Positions 1 through 12,382 of a stretch of 64,000 nt of DNA are shown in pieces. The stretch is taken from the NCBI GenBank assembly GCA_963969595.1, contig OZ018413.1, forward strand, positions 12,389,711 through 12,453,710. Direction: 5' to 3'. The notes under the pieces were generated by a model. The model had not been told where the DNA came from. It saw nothing but the letters and a program-made list of their open reading frames with translations, and searched no databases. The stretch comes from Neckera pumila. Taxonomy: Eukaryota > Streptophyta > Bryopsida > Hypnales > Neckeraceae. The translations under genes were made by a program, and so were the position numbers. The number at the start of each line of letters is the position of its first letter. Positions within the stretch are counted from its first letter, which is position 1.

Positions 1-833
1 ATCTAAGGGATGGTTTGATGGTTTTTGAATGCATGTATCACTGGCACAAAAACTAAATATACAGTTAATTCCTCATGGGGAAGCTTTTTGGAGGTTTTTA
101 GTAGGACAGAGGGAGTACCATTTAGAAACTAGATATTGGTGTTAGAAGGAAGCAGTCCTATCACCAAAGTAGGCAACTAAAAATTGATAGATTCTTTGAT
201 GAATAGGTGCATTCTTTGTTTCTACAGTTTCCTTGAAAATCATTCATTGGACACTTTTCATTGGACACTTCATTCAACCTCCTTACTGGTACAAGGCATT
301 CACCAATATACAAAACAATATACTAGACTGAGGAGCAAATGGAAAATTGTCAAATTGTGACATGAACGAAGTATTGTAGAAATACTAGGCGAATCACAAC
401 AAGAACTCGTACGTCTTTATTGATCTTTCTTGCAACAACAAAATTATGGACTTGTACAACATACGACTCCAACTCCGCTGCACAATGTTTGACGATTCAC
501 CAACCAACCAACTCATACGGTCAGTAGTAACCAGTTTGTAACACCGGATTGTAAAACCCTTCGAGTGCTCTAATTCCTAAACATCAAATTTTCAGTCATA
601 GTAGCTACTGAATCTCTCATGCAAGAGAAGTATCCAATAATAAATCTGTACATAACCACTCCACTAAAATAGAGACATCCATTATAAACTCATTGAGATA
701 TTCATTCGGAATTTTCCACCAATTGCAGGCTCCATGCAGAAATTTGGTGTAAAGTTTGCTGCTAAGTTTCGAATCTCATACCCTCCTGGTACTGTGTTCG
801 CACTCCTTAACAGATATCCCTAATAGAAGCGTA
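1..833. other. 3' flank of the alternative oxidase gene, no gene seen
   Basis: AT-rich sequence downstream of the oxidase stop codon, which lies at 834-836 on the minus strand. I found no supported reading frame or structured RNA. The proximal part should contain the 3' untranslated region of the oxidase, but I could not fix a polyadenylation signal. Confidence 0.5.
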
Positions 834-3800
834 CTAGTGGTATCCAACGGGAGCAGGCGAATCTCGCAAATCCTTGCCGTGCTCGTGAATATCCTGCACA
901 TGACACGGTTCATGGAAATCAGACCCCTAAACCACAGTACCAATACACCATAAGCTTGCAGAATGCTCCTATCGAAGTCAAATTCTTCAACACGAGTTTC
1001 ATAGGAAATCAGAGAACAGCCCGCATTCGTTAACTTGGCAGATATCGGTACAGTTTCAGCCCCCCCCCCTCCAAAAAAAACCCCCCTAGGTCAATACCAC
1101 CGTTTCGGAGCTCTAGGCACTCTGAAACTCACCATTCTGAAAAATGGACTGCCCTCATTCACTGAGATGGACTACATAACCATTAACCGGAAAGTCCTAG
1201 AACCGGCAAGTAATGGGACACAATGTCAGGTTGTCTACAACTCACAAATGCATACGTTTTGGTTGATCAAAGGCCTCACTCACAGAGGGGAGAGTCACAG
1301 GTCTTAGCCCTCATGATAAAGAAGTGAGAGAGTGAAACTCGAGCCCTAACACTCAGGGAGATTATGGGAAATTATTATGGGAGAATTTTCCACTCTAGAG
1401 AGAATGAAAGAACATAACATCCCTTAGACTAGTATTCTAGAACCTTGGAATCAGAATCACAATGTGAGCTAGAATCAAAATCGAAGAAGCCCTCAAACAT
1501 GAAAAAAGAAAACACAACACTGCGAATAGCCCACGTCAGATGATCATCTAAAAACTCACTGAAAATAGAGTGTTCTAAAATTCATTAGCAATGAGGAGGA
1601 TGCGTTCTCCCCTTCTCCCCTTCCAAGAGATGAATGAAAGGAATCCTGTCTCTAGAGGGAGAGCAAGAAAGAGCACACCGTTCCTTAGACTAGAATCCTA
1701 GCACCGTGAAATCAGAATCACAGTTTGAACTCGAATCATAATTTGACAAGGCCTCAAACATGATCAAAAGAAAACAAAAGATTACTAGTAACCAACGAGG
1801 GATGAACCTCTAAACAATCACCCAAATGGAATGTTCAAAACATTCTTCAGCACTGAGGAGGATTCATTCGTCCATTTCAGGGATGGAGTCCTGTCTGTAA
1901 AGGGAGAAAAAGAAAGAGCATAGCGCTCCTTAGACTACTATCCTAGAATCTTAAAATCAGAATCACAATTTGAGAGCTACAATCAAAATTTGAGAAGACC
2001 TCAAACACAACATTGCTAATAGCCCACGACAGACAAACCTCTAAAACCTCACTGAAATTGGTGTGATCATAACATTCAATAGCAGTGAGGAGGATGCATT
2101 CTCGCAATTTCGCATTCTCCCATTTCAGGGAATGACGGAACGGAGCCTTCTCTCTAGAGGGAAAGAAAGAAAGAACATAACATCCCTTAAACAACAGTCC
2201 TAGAGCCTTGGAATTAGGATCACAATTTGAGAGCTAGAATCACAATTTCAGAAGGCCTCGAGCATGAAAAAAAGAAAACAGAACATTGCTAATCGTCAAC
2301 GACAGATGGACCTCTAAAGACTCAGGGAATAAAGGAAAGGAGTCCTGTGATGAGGTATCAACAGGACGGATTCGACAATGCAATGATTCCAAAAAAGCGG
2401 GCCAAGCATAAAACTATACATTCATTTTTGCTTCATGTTAAGGGGCACGTACCGCAGCAAAATGGTTGACATCTCGGTGATGAGCTTCATCCGCTCGCAC
2501 CACCATGACAACATCCCTCACAGTGGCATCCTTCGGCAGTCGCCAGTAGTCAATAGCAATAGGAGGCGCCGGTCCATTCTCAATCTTGCCCTCATCCAAC
2601 GACTTGAGGAACTGCGTGTACGACCAGATGGCCTCCTCCTCCAAGTACCCCGTGATCCGGTGCGCCAACCTGGGCGACACCAGGTAGAGCAGGAAGTAGA
2701 GGTTGAAGAAGCCGCCCTGCACCGTGAGCACGATCAAGCGCTCATACCACTTGGGCTTCGCCACTTCCATGAACGTCATCAGGTGCATGCGCTCGTTCTC
2801 GGCTTCTTCCAGGAGAGCCTTGATCCAGCCGCCGCTGGTTTCGAAACGGCGGAGGGACCTTAAGTGGAGGAGCATGCCGGCCACCATGCCGGGGACTGCG
2901 GCCACTGTTTCCAGCATCATGGCACGGCAGCCGTACCGTTTCTGTGATTTTGTCACAAGCGGATTGTGTTAATGGGATGTGGAATGAAGCGTACTCAGAT
3001 TTCTAGTTCGGTAAGAATTTCAAACTCAGTGTATCCTTTCAGCCTCAGACTTCTTGTTATCAATACAACAAACTATTGCACTGACCTACATGAGGAACCA
3101 TTCTTTCAGCTGACTCAACAGTTTGAGCACTAGATATAGATCAAGGTCCTTTAGATGAGAATCGAAAAATGCAGTTCTAGGCCACAAAAAATTCAAATAA
3201 AAAGATGGAAGATTCTGATCGCTAGAAACGCAGGAAGACGAAGGCGAACGTCAGACCCTATTGCTACAGATTTCATCCTCTTCAAGTTGGTCAAGAGCAT
3301 ATGATTCCGATCCACACCAACCATAGACCTAGATACAGGAAACCTGCATAGGGTTGTTGCTGGAAAACAGAATAAAACTGTTATCTGTTTCTTCCGCTCT
3401 CTAGTTCTTCGTTCAATAATAACTCCAATCTTTGTATGTATCCTTGTAGCTTCAGGATAGTCTTTTGAGAGTCTTTCGAAACAGAATTGAAAAAGACGCA
3501 GTCCAAGTACATTAAGATTGGAATTAAAATGGATGATTCTGTATATTAGAAACGCAACAATACGAAGGCAAATGCCAGAGCCCATGACCAGAGAATCAAC
3601 TTGATCAACGAACACAAGATACAGTAGATTTATAATACAGTTACCCTCCATTACAAGCTCTATTAGAAATGTGGGTTGAGCAAACTCCAAGTTGATGCAG
3701 GGCATTACAAGGCTTACCTCGTCATCAACCCTGCAGTCCAGGCAAAAAGCACTTGATTCATAAAGGAACTACCAATTGTAGTGCTTTCGAGTGCCAAGTT

Positions 3801-4864
3801 CCTGGATTGCAGAGCGGGAGCATGGAATATACATGATATGGCCAACCTCAGGCTATTGCCCTTTCATTCGTTAGTACAACCTCTCACTCTATAACGAAAC
3901 CCCAAACAAGATTTTTCTTTAAAAAAGGAACAACAGAAAAAGGGGGGAAAAAAGCCCGAATCAACAGTAATGGTCTGATAAACAGAACAATGACATACAT
4001 AACATTCTTGACCTTCAAGGCAAGGGACAACTTGCTTCCAATGAATCAAGGCTCCTTCTTCTGTAGAAAAATTCTGAATGCAAACTTGTTCATCAACTTG
4101 TCACTGTAGAAGGACCCTCCGCCTCCCTACTCGAGAATGTTATGTAATCTGCAATTACAATCCCCCAAAACTCTCTATATCAAGCTAAAAAACAGAAGTC
4201 TCTCATACCTGAAAGAAGATATCCGTAGGAATACGCAAGGATTTCACAATCCAATACGCAATAGAGTCCGTCATCGTCTTGCGTTCATGCGTTTTGTCCA
4301 AATCAATCGTGACATCCGAGTAGTACGTCTCATGAGGCTGCACACAGCAAACATTCAGAAACCAATTAGGGTTCCCCAAAACTAAGATCATCAGTCACAT
4401 CAAACAATCCACCAAGCACCCCAAATCTCTCTCAAAAAATAAAATCACAAAGCAAAGTTACACAAAAAAGCTCGAGCACTCACAGTGAAGCACGTCCACT
4501 TCCAAGGCGTCCCGTCCTCCTTGTGGTGCACCTTGGGCGCCACCCCCCAATAACTTGAAATCTCCGTCTGCTTCTCACCCTTCTCCTCCTTCGCTCCCTC
4601 AGAAGCCATACCTTTCGAATCCTCTTCTATTTTCTGCGCCGCAGAAGTGCTCATGTGATGAACAAAAGGCGACCAAGCTCTCATTTCGTTCTGATAGTTG
4701 GCGCCGCTCCAAGAAATCAATGATCCCGCAGGGGTGTTGACAACAGTCGACTTCAAGATGAAACTGGAGTTTCCGGTTGTAAGAGAAGCGCGTTGCAGCA
4801 CGCCGTAGACTGAGGCTTGACGCATCACCTCACGCACCAACAAGGATCCCATCCGACGCCTCAT
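834..4864 (-). CDS. AOX: mitochondrial alternative oxidase (ubiquinol oxidase), four exons
   Basis: Inner-membrane di-iron ubiquinol oxidase that reduces oxygen to water and bypasses complexes III and IV. Exons on the minus strand: 4864-4484, 4337-4209, 2941-2453 and 893-834, all GT-AG and in frame, giving 352 residues, the usual plant length. The N-terminus ([13 protein letters not shown]) is basic and fits a mitochondrial presequence. The iron-binding pattern is complete: LET (E181), NERMH (E220, H223), LEEEA and [12 protein letters not shown]. The two regulatory cysteines of plant enzymes are present as WTCF (C125) and RYGC (C175), fifty residues apart, so disulfide and 2-oxo-acid control is likely retained. 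Unusual for the family: FTPHETY in place of the common FRPWETY, and QKRYGC in place of QRRYGC. The last exon encodes only 19 residues ending APVGYH and lies 1.56 kb from the third. The start is the first ATG of the frame that gives a presequence; upstream in-frame codons are not ATG-initiated. Confidence 0.96.
1395..2335. repeat. four tandem ~250-bp units inside the last AOX intron
   Basis: The phrase CCTTAGACTA (variant CCTTAAACAA in the last unit) recurs near 1421, 1683, 1928 and 2184. Each time it is followed by a 'CTAGAACCTTGGAATCAGAATC'-like stretch in variant form, then by GAGGAGGATGC and by CCTGTCTCTAGAGGGA. Unit length varies from about 245 to 260 bp and units differ by many point changes, so the array is old. 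It accounts for most of the length of this intron. No reading frame is conserved between units. Confidence 0.85.
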
Positions 4865-5700
4865 TGCGAACCAATTCGCACAACAGAACAGAACGAAGTA
4901 TAGATCAAACCCAAGTAAACCCAACTGAGATCGAAAACTTCTTGCAACTTCTTGCAAGATCAAGAGAGTACCAAAAAACACTGGAATTGCTACCAAAATC
5001 TTTCCTATCAACCGCGATCTCTATAGATCGCGTGCTAGAATCAAACCGCACAACAGAACTAAGAGCAAATGCAACTACGATTATCAGAGCTTTCAAACTT
5101 CTTCCAAGCTCAAAAGATTTCCACCAAAAGCTTTTTCTATCCACGTCGTTCTCTACAAATTCTTCGACAGGACTAGAACCCAACTAAATATTTGCAAGTG
5201 TCTGGAGGATTCTTGAGGTTGCAGTGATATTTGGCGAGATTTGTAAGGGAGCTACAAAAGTTGTACCGGGCTGGGACCTCGGCGGCTTAGTAGTGGCGAC
5301 TGGCGACAACTTCGTAGGAATGAGCATCGAGGTCTTTGGGAATTGTATAGGGAACGTGGGAACTGGATTGGGGGACGCGGCGACGGGTGTTCTCCTGGTC
5401 AACTGGGTGGGATGGGAACGACGGGTGCGTGTGCTTGCCGTGGGGAGGAAGCTAGGAAGATACGCACCGGTTTCGTAACGGGCTTCGGCTTCGGATTGAT
5501 TGTTCTGTCCATTGGATGGATGGATGGATGATAAACGTGGTTGGATGAATGTTTAATTGAAGAATGATGACGTCAGAGAATCTACTGTAGCTTGAAGACT
5601 CAAAGCTTGGGACTTGGGACTCCTTGTCGGTTTTGGGGGTTTGGGGATCCATTAGAAACTTCTTCTTTTCCACAGGGTGGAAGAGGGTGGAGCTTATAGT
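4865..5700 (-). promoter_or_regulatory. presumed promoter and 5' leader of AOX
   Basis: Sequence directly upstream of the AOX start on the minus strand, richer in GC than the DNA further left and right. It includes an imperfect tandem duplication: the phrase CGCACAACAGAAC occurs near 4877 and again near 5047, followed both times by related sequence. Several short frames cross it on both strands but none begins with ATG and resembles a known protein. I could not place a TATA box or transcription start with confidence. Confidence 0.4.
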
Positions 5701-6084
5701 TGTATGACGAGCCTCTTGCAGAAGCCGTTTTGCCCACCCGTATTACCCCTGGAAAAACCGCAGGAATGTTTTACTTGCTACACATGAATTATTTTGCAAA
5801 TTCTGAGTTCATATTTGCAATTAGAGACCCCAAATGAGGTAGGATCGGTGTTTACAGTGGAACCAAGACGTCACAAAATAGGGGATCTTTTTTTTCACAT
5901 TCACCCTTGGTTTTACCTCCGCAAAGAGGCTCGTCATTCAACTATAAGCCGAGCTCGATTGTGGAAGAGGCCGAAGTCTCCACGCCAAAGCCGATTGTCA
6001 CGTTCCAAAGGTGGGTAGAATATTTCCCGTAATCTCCTCTGGACAAGAGATTTTCACTGATATTTTTTCCCGATATGTTCATAT

Positions 6085-6280
6085 TGCAACTGCTGCTTTT
6101 TTTCCTCCAAATCCACCGGCTAAGAATGAGAATCCACAGTTTCAATTTGCAACTGCTTTTCTTTTCTTTTCTCCAAATCCACCGGCTAAGAATGGGAATC
6201 CACAGTTTCAATTTGCAACTGCTTTTCTTTAATTTTCTCCAAATCCACCGGCTAACAACAATGAGAATCCACAGTTTGTT
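6085..6280. repeat. three copies of a 66-bp tandem repeat
   Basis: CTCCAAATCCACCGGCTAA begins near 6105, 6171 and 6237, each followed by AATCCACAGTTT. The third copy has a small insertion (ACAACA). The period of 66 is a multiple of three, so a repeated peptide appears in translation, but there is no start, homology or gene context to support coding. Confidence 0.85.
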
Positions 6281-6284
6281 ATGC

Positions 6285-7180
6285 GATTTTCTCCGCAAAC
6301 ACTGTTTGTTATGCACCCTCCTCCTCTTGCGGCTTGAATGTCAACACTGGCCTGGTTCGTCAACCCTTCCTAAAAGGACGGAGAGTCCACAGGCAGTTTG
6401 TCATGTGCAACAGTGAAAGCCACTACTGTTTGCCTCACATGCCGACACACAAGGCTTGATACTCCCTACAGTAGTACTGTTTGTACTGAGGGAATTAGGG
6501 CACAATCCATAGAGTAGCAAGTGAATTCTTCTTCCTGTGATTGCTTTGTCATGGAGTGCGTGCAGCCCATAACGGACAATCCCATTCAAAGCCCCGCCTG
6601 CAGGCAAGTCTGACGTGACGGAGGGGCATCCACAAGACAGAAAAACTTCTAGTGCCTGTGATGGAGGTCTGATTGACCAAAGGGCGTGAACCCACCCCAG
6701 TTCAGGTTCCGAAACCTTAGAAAGTGGGGGACTGTGGACTCCGTGAAGTTCTGCTAAATTTGTATCCTCTCGTGAATTGCTTGGTGGCTTTCATACTTGT
6801 TGTACAGTGGCCACCATCAATACGTCAGCCAGGCATCAGCAGCACACTGACATCATCGTCAAAGTCTGTTGGGGTCTCAACCAGCCCTTTTTTTGGGGGC
6901 AAAATGGAGCCAGAAAGCACCATTTCATAGTGAAAATCTTTTTTTCGCCAGAAAAAAGTAATCTTTTTTTGCCAGAAAAGTTTCAATCCAATTTAAAATA
7001 TGGATGAAATTGAAAAATTTGGATGAAAAAGTGCATAAATTTGATTGAAAAGTATTTTATGGTACAAAAGATGGATGTACGAAGAAATAAAATGCTTCAC
7101 AAAATTTGAAGTGATCGCCATCCTGGCACTTTTTCAAAAACCAAAAAGAAGGGCTGGTCTCAACTATGGAGCTGGCAAAC
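6285..7180. other. intergenic, no gene seen
   Basis: No supported coding region. Contains T-rich runs around 6880-6980 and otherwise unremarkable sequence between the 66-bp repeat and the foldback element that starts at 7184. Confidence 0.5.
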
Positions 7181-7183
7181 AAG

Positions 7184-7401
7184 GTAGGGCTCGTTTCCAT
7201 GGGGTCTGGACAGGGACCTCTAGGCTTCCAGTACTGTAAAAGGCCGCCGCAAACAGCTTTGGAGGTTCTGGACATCTGGCTGGACCCTTTTTCCTGAGTT
7301 GTTTGTTCGACATAGGAAGATTTCTGCAATTTTGGCCTCCCCTGACTCGTGGGCACCTTGGATGGGGCTCCAGATCCAGCTCCCATGGAAACTGGCCCTT
7401 A
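7184..7401. mobile_element. 218-bp foldback element (MITE-like)
   Basis: The left end GTAGGGCTCGTTTCCATGGG is mirrored by the right end CCCATGGAAACTGGCCCTTA; about 30 bp at each end pair with some mismatches. Flanks are GCAAACAAG (7175-7183) and GCAAATCAAG (7402-7411), a near-perfect direct repeat of 9-10 bp. That size is typical of Mutator-type target-site duplications, with hAT (8 bp) as the alternative. No transposase is encoded. Confidence 0.65.
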
Positions 7402-7518
7402 GCAAATCAAGAGAAGTGGAGGGAGGGGGGGGGGAGGGGCACCAGGGAAAATATTGGGATACCGGCTCCAATTCTTGACTTGATCATAAACCAGGGGTTT
7501 ATTAGAGCATCTCACACA

Positions 7519-7972
7519 AGGTAAACCAGCCCATTGTGGTTGGATGACCCATAGTGGACACCTAATGAATAATGACCCCATGACAATTTTTTTGGCTACA
7601 ATCAATGTTTAATCTAACACCAATGGAGTGATTAATGACTTCATTAGAAACACCTGCTTTTTTAGTGTAAATCATTGTAGGAAGTGACTTTTCATGGCCT
7701 TCTACATTAGAAATTATTGTGACCACTTTAGGTGATTAAGAAGAGCATATTGGGTATAATTTTTATTGGTTATGGGGTAGTCTACTGACTCCTTTGGACA
7801 GCTCACTTCAAAAAATCCGTAACAAATTCATACTTTGCTTGAAAAATATAATTTCAATTGCTACTTCTCACTATTTCTCACAATTGTCTTCATGTGGGAA
7901 ATTTTTTTGAAAACTTTCAGCAATGACTTGAGTGAAGACTCCAAATTTTGACAATAATGGACTGGTTTACCT
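7519..7972. mobile_element. 454-bp MITE-like element, AGGTAAACC family
   Basis: Ends are AGGTAAACCAGCCCATTGTGG and its mirror, CCATTATTGT / GGTTTACCT read outward, about 23 bp of inverted repeat. The right flank is TA; the left flank is CA, which could be a decayed TA duplication. The element is closely related along its length to the one at 13560-14266 once the nested insertion there is removed. It carries no coding capacity. Confidence 0.65.
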
Positions 7973-7974
7973 TA

Positions 7975-9235
7975 ATTGGTTTAGAAAAAAGAGTTGTCGT
8001 AGTGTTGGTATCAATGGTGGTATCAATTTTGGTAGAAAATGCACAAATGCACTGATATCAATTTGACCATATTTATCATAATAAAACTCAAATGATTCTC
8101 ATTTCAACATCTAATTGGCAGGTGAAAGAGGATTCTAATGCACTTTCGTTATGTAATTGCAAAGTATAATTTGTAGGTGCAACAAATATCAACACTAGAC
8201 TCACCCTAGCTGTTATACACTTGTATTCTACATAGATTCTTGTACCATCAATATCTAGACCTACCTTTTTAGTGTTGCATTTTGGATAGTGACGATGTTG
8301 AGTACACATACCTATGAATAAATATGAAATTTCAAAGTAGTGATGATAGGTGTATCCAAAATCAACCCAAGCCTTTCCTAGGCTCTCAACTTCTGATGCT
8401 GCTGTACAATTTGTACCGTAAGTATCAAGGTTTTTGTGTCGCATTTTGGTCTCAAAGTTGGTGTTGCATTTGAGAACGGAAGAAAATTATGGATGCACAT
8501 ATGGTAGTATGCTCTTAAAGCGACCATTTAAGCCTACCTAACTCATCATTGACAGTAGAACATACTTCAAGCAACATGTCAATCCTTCCTTCCTAGATAG
8601 GGGTCGCAATTAGAACACGGTTGGTTTTAGGCATAGTTACCTTACCTTTCATCTTTTCTGATTTGTACCTGCTAACTTGTGAACCCTAAACAAAAGTAAC
8701 CCCAGTTTTCCTCATCCATGATCGATTTGGCCCCTTGAGCCTCGAGAGGTTGACACCATTCTCGAGGCAAAAGCAGACCTCATAAACACCGATACATTGA
8801 ACACACAAAATTGGAAGCAACTCGCAAGTGCTCTTCAAGTTCAAAGTTAGACGAGCAAATGGAACGAGTCAGTCGGTGCAATTTCCAGACACTGGAACCA
8901 TGACTAAAGAGCCTCGAAGGCTGTCAACATGAGGACAAAAGTGAGTGAGTGTACCTGGACAAGAGACTGAAGGAACAATTTCAATTTCAGTGATGATGGG
9001 GAAACCGAGGATAATCAAAAGGCCCAGTCAAGATACTCAGTCAGACAGTTCTCAGGCTTCACAAATTTAATAATTTTTTTTAATTGTATGGTATCAGATG
9101 AAAAAGATCCTCTCATTGAATGCAAACGGCGCACCATCCAGTTGCAGCCAATAATATTGTCTGGGAAATTAATAATATTTTAGGTTTGGAAACCGATTGG
9201 TGAAAGTTCAAGGAGACTGCCACAACATTCACTAC
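7975..9235. other. intergenic with decayed repeat fragments
   Basis: No gene supported. Around 8505-8545 there is a fragment (TGCTCTTAAAGCGACCATTTAAG) that also occurs, in related form, at the end of the element starting at 37582 and, inverted, at 59335-59366. It therefore belongs to a dispersed repeat family, but the partner end was not found here. Confidence 0.4.
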
Positions 9236-9237
9236 TA

Positions 9238-9509
9238 AGGTGGGTACACCCAAAACCGTCACAAATTGGTACTATGCCTAGTTCTTGTTACTAGGCTGAT
9301 CAGATTTTCATATTTTCTTGTTGGCAAGTGAAAGGAGGTTCCAAGGCACCAAAGAACGTAGCATTTGGATATTGTATGCAAAAGTTATTAAGGAACAAAG
9401 TTTGATTCTAAAAGCGTTTCTTCCACATAGGTACAAAACTGATTTTGGAGATGTATAGTGAATATAGATGGTGCTTTAAGGTCAGTGGCGCATTTGGGTG
9501 CACCCACCT
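9238..9509. mobile_element. 272-bp foldback element with AGGTGGGTACACCC ends
   Basis: The left end AGGTGGGTACACCCAAA is mirrored by TTTGGGTGCACCCACCT at the right, about 25 bp with few mismatches. The left flank is TA and the right flank TG, so the target duplication is uncertain. Termini begin with AGGT as in the elements at 7519, 13560 and 37582. Non-coding. Confidence 0.6.
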
Positions 9510-9514
9510 TGTAG

Positions 9515-11815
9515 CCTTTATGCACCTTGCTCATCACATTGAGCCTTCACGATCTCATTTAGATATATTAATGAAGTACTCTTAGGTGTAAAATATTTCA
9601 CACCATCTATTTGACAAGCCAAGGTAGTGATGTATAGTACTCCGTACATGTTACAACTTTCAAAAGTTCCCTTCATTCTAGTAGCTAAAAGATTTTCATA
9701 TGGAAGGACCAAGAGTGATTTGAGAATGGACACTTTTTACTGACGTACATGTAATAACTTCCACTAAAGTCACAGTTCCATGTGCCGGTGAAGTTGGGCA
9801 AGTATACTAGACCAAAATGGTTATTTAGTATGGGTAGATAATTTGTTGGCATTAGAATTAGGATGCCCAGTTTAACAATGCCACCATAAATGCTATGCAC
9901 CGCCACTACGGTTGGAGGTGCAGAATAGTACTAGTGTGTTCTTAGAGATAAATAGTATAGACCGTATTAAATAAACATTTTAGTGTCTTGTAGAAGAAAA
10001 GAGCATTGTCCAGAGCATGCTCTTCAGATTTGACTTTGAGTGCACTCTTTGAGCTCACACTAAGAAAATTATTTAATAGAAATTTTTAAAAAAAAGTGGT
10101 GTATTTTTTAAGCTTTCAAGATGCTACCTTCAAAGTGTCACAAAAATGATAGTTTTAACAATTTTGGAAAATAAATAAATAAAAAATAAAAAGTAGATTA
10201 TTGGAATTGCATTTTATAGTCAAGCTTAACTTCTAAAATGTTTGAGGCATTTTTTTGAGCGTCTTGGAATTTGCTTGAAATTGAACAAAAAGCCATCATT
10301 TTGATAGGTTTTATCTAATTTTTTTGAATTGTAACCGTACAAATTCAAATTAGACATGTTAGAAATTACATGGAAAAAACAAACAAACAATACCACTTTT
10401 GAATTGAAAAATTATAATGTTTGATGGTTAGTGTGTTAAAATTGTAAACGTGATTTGAAGTCTTTCAATCTTCTTTTTACATGTCAAATTAAAAAAATTG
10501 GTTACCAAAAAATTAGAAGTAAAAGGACATAATATGTATAACTCCAATCAATTTATAGCTTCTCAAAATCTATTCTACAATTTTTCAAATGCCCAAGGCA
10601 CCAAATTCCAAGATGCAGAATACACTTCAAAAAGAATTTAAAAAATATATAAACAACTAAAAATATAACTTAGTATTGTTTTATTTAACTTCAAAGTATT
10701 ATTGACACCAAAATTTGGGGCCTTGGGCATTTAAGGCTTAAAGACATTTAAAATAAAAAACTATGTGAAATTTAGATTTGACTTTATACCATGCCTCGCC
10801 CACAAGTTTGTTCTTTAATCTTTAAAAGACATTGCAAGCCCACAATACTTTGAAAATCAAAATGCAAATTTTATTACGGTTTTTGATTTTAAGTTATTTT
10901 AAGCTTAACTAAAAAAATGTAGCTCTAATATTCTATTTTTTAAAATCATATAAAATTTAATTTGATATTTAATAAAAAAAAAAGTGAGATTAAAATTTAG
11001 TTATATATTACTACATGTGACTATATGTGAAAAATATCAAATTTTAGAGATGTATATTTTAATGTAGAAATCCAGTGAAGTTTGGTCAAATCTGGGTATA
11101 AAATGTCCTTGTAAAGATTAGTCCTAGAAAGACACTATGGACCTAAAAAGGTACAATGGATGACTTCACTATTAACTTTACAAACAAACAAAGCACCTAT
11201 TGGTTCAATAATTGGAATATTTTAATAACTACCTTGGTCATGGGGATTGCATCCTATTATGAGATTAAAGATTAAATGTTGGTTCTATTTATCTTCCAAA
11301 AAAACATTTTAGAAAAAATTTCAAAGAGTGCAACTTTTCCAAAAATGCGCTCGGCTAGTAAGGAAGAGGTTCCTATAATGGATAACTTAAACATTTTAGC
11401 TCGTAGGATATAAGGAATTCATTGAAAATTGAGCTCAATATATGAGAAAGAATATAAAAAATATGATTTTTTTCATGAATGAATATTTTTTTCAATATAA
11501 ATGTGGATTTTTCATTTGGATCCATCGGACGGTCCCATAGCTTCACTTAAAATGGTTAGCTTTAGGGTTTTCTCCCTAATCAAAAGAATCAGGGAAGAGA
11601 TAAGTGGATAGAAAGGTGGAAAGTAAGAGAATCTTTTTTAATGGACAATTCATCCAATTGTTGTCCACTAAGGTAGACTAGCCCAATTCCATTCACTATC
11701 CAATTCCGTCATCGTATATTTGGTCTTAACTCCGTCAAGAAACATTTAAATCCGTTCATTTTCTAACAAAGGTAGTGAATTAATGCCAACAAGGGGTAAG
11801 ATGTCAATTCTTTAT
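9515..11815. other. gene-free AT-rich stretch
   Basis: I see only AT-rich sequence with homopolymer runs and no supported reading frame, RNA gene or well-formed element. Confidence 0.5.
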
Positions 11816-11817
11816 TG

Positions 11818-12046
11818 CATTGGAAGAAACCCCCGTTTTAGGTGGCGTTTTGTGATTTTTCTAGACGGATTTTAGGTGACATCATTTTTTATTTATTTTT
11901 TCAATAATCACATTTAATATAACATCCAAATGTTATATTAAACGTGATTATTGAGAAAAAAAAGGACAAGTTTTTTTTTTGATCTCACCTAAAATCTGTC
12001 TGAAAAAATTACAAAACACCACCTTAAACGTGGATTTCTTCTAGTG
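11818..12046. mobile_element. 229-bp CACTA-type MITE
   Basis: Read inward, the right end is CACTAGAAGAAATCC and the left end CATTGGAAGAAACCC. The inverted repeat extends about 60 bp through the phrase GACGGATTTTAGGTGA. The element is flanked by TTG at 11815-11817 and TTG at 12047-12049, the 3-bp duplication expected of the CACTA (CMC) superfamily. It is almost entirely stem, with no room for a transposase, so it would depend on an autonomous element elsewhere. Related copies lie at 21455 and 44521. Confidence 0.8.
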
Positions 12047-12382
12047 TTGGTGAGTACTAAGTGCCATTAAATACATGGAAAGTCAATTTAGAGTTGTTTA
12101 TAGGATGTTTATGACTACACTCTATGAGTGGTTTTGTAATTTTAAAGTAGACCACTTCAAAAATTTCACAAAAATTTCAATTTTAATTGAAAAATTATAG
12201 TTGCACTTTGGTTGGTTCATGAAACAAGCACACACCTCTGAAAAATATGTGACCTTGAAAAATATGTGTCCCTCTTGGGGTTGGCCCTAAAATATTCAAA
12301 TAGCAAATCAGGGCGGTAATAGGCTTGTCTATCTTCCAGGTACCTTACAAAGTTATCACAAGAGGGGGGCTAGCATAGGTTA

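Noticed and set aside
2435..2863. 142-codon plus-strand frame over the main AOX exon
   Set aside because: It is the antisense shadow of the oxidase exon 2941-2453.
4965..5478. Short frames upstream of AOX on both strands
   Set aside because: They begin with non-ATG codons or lack any similarity; the region is better explained as promoter and leader.
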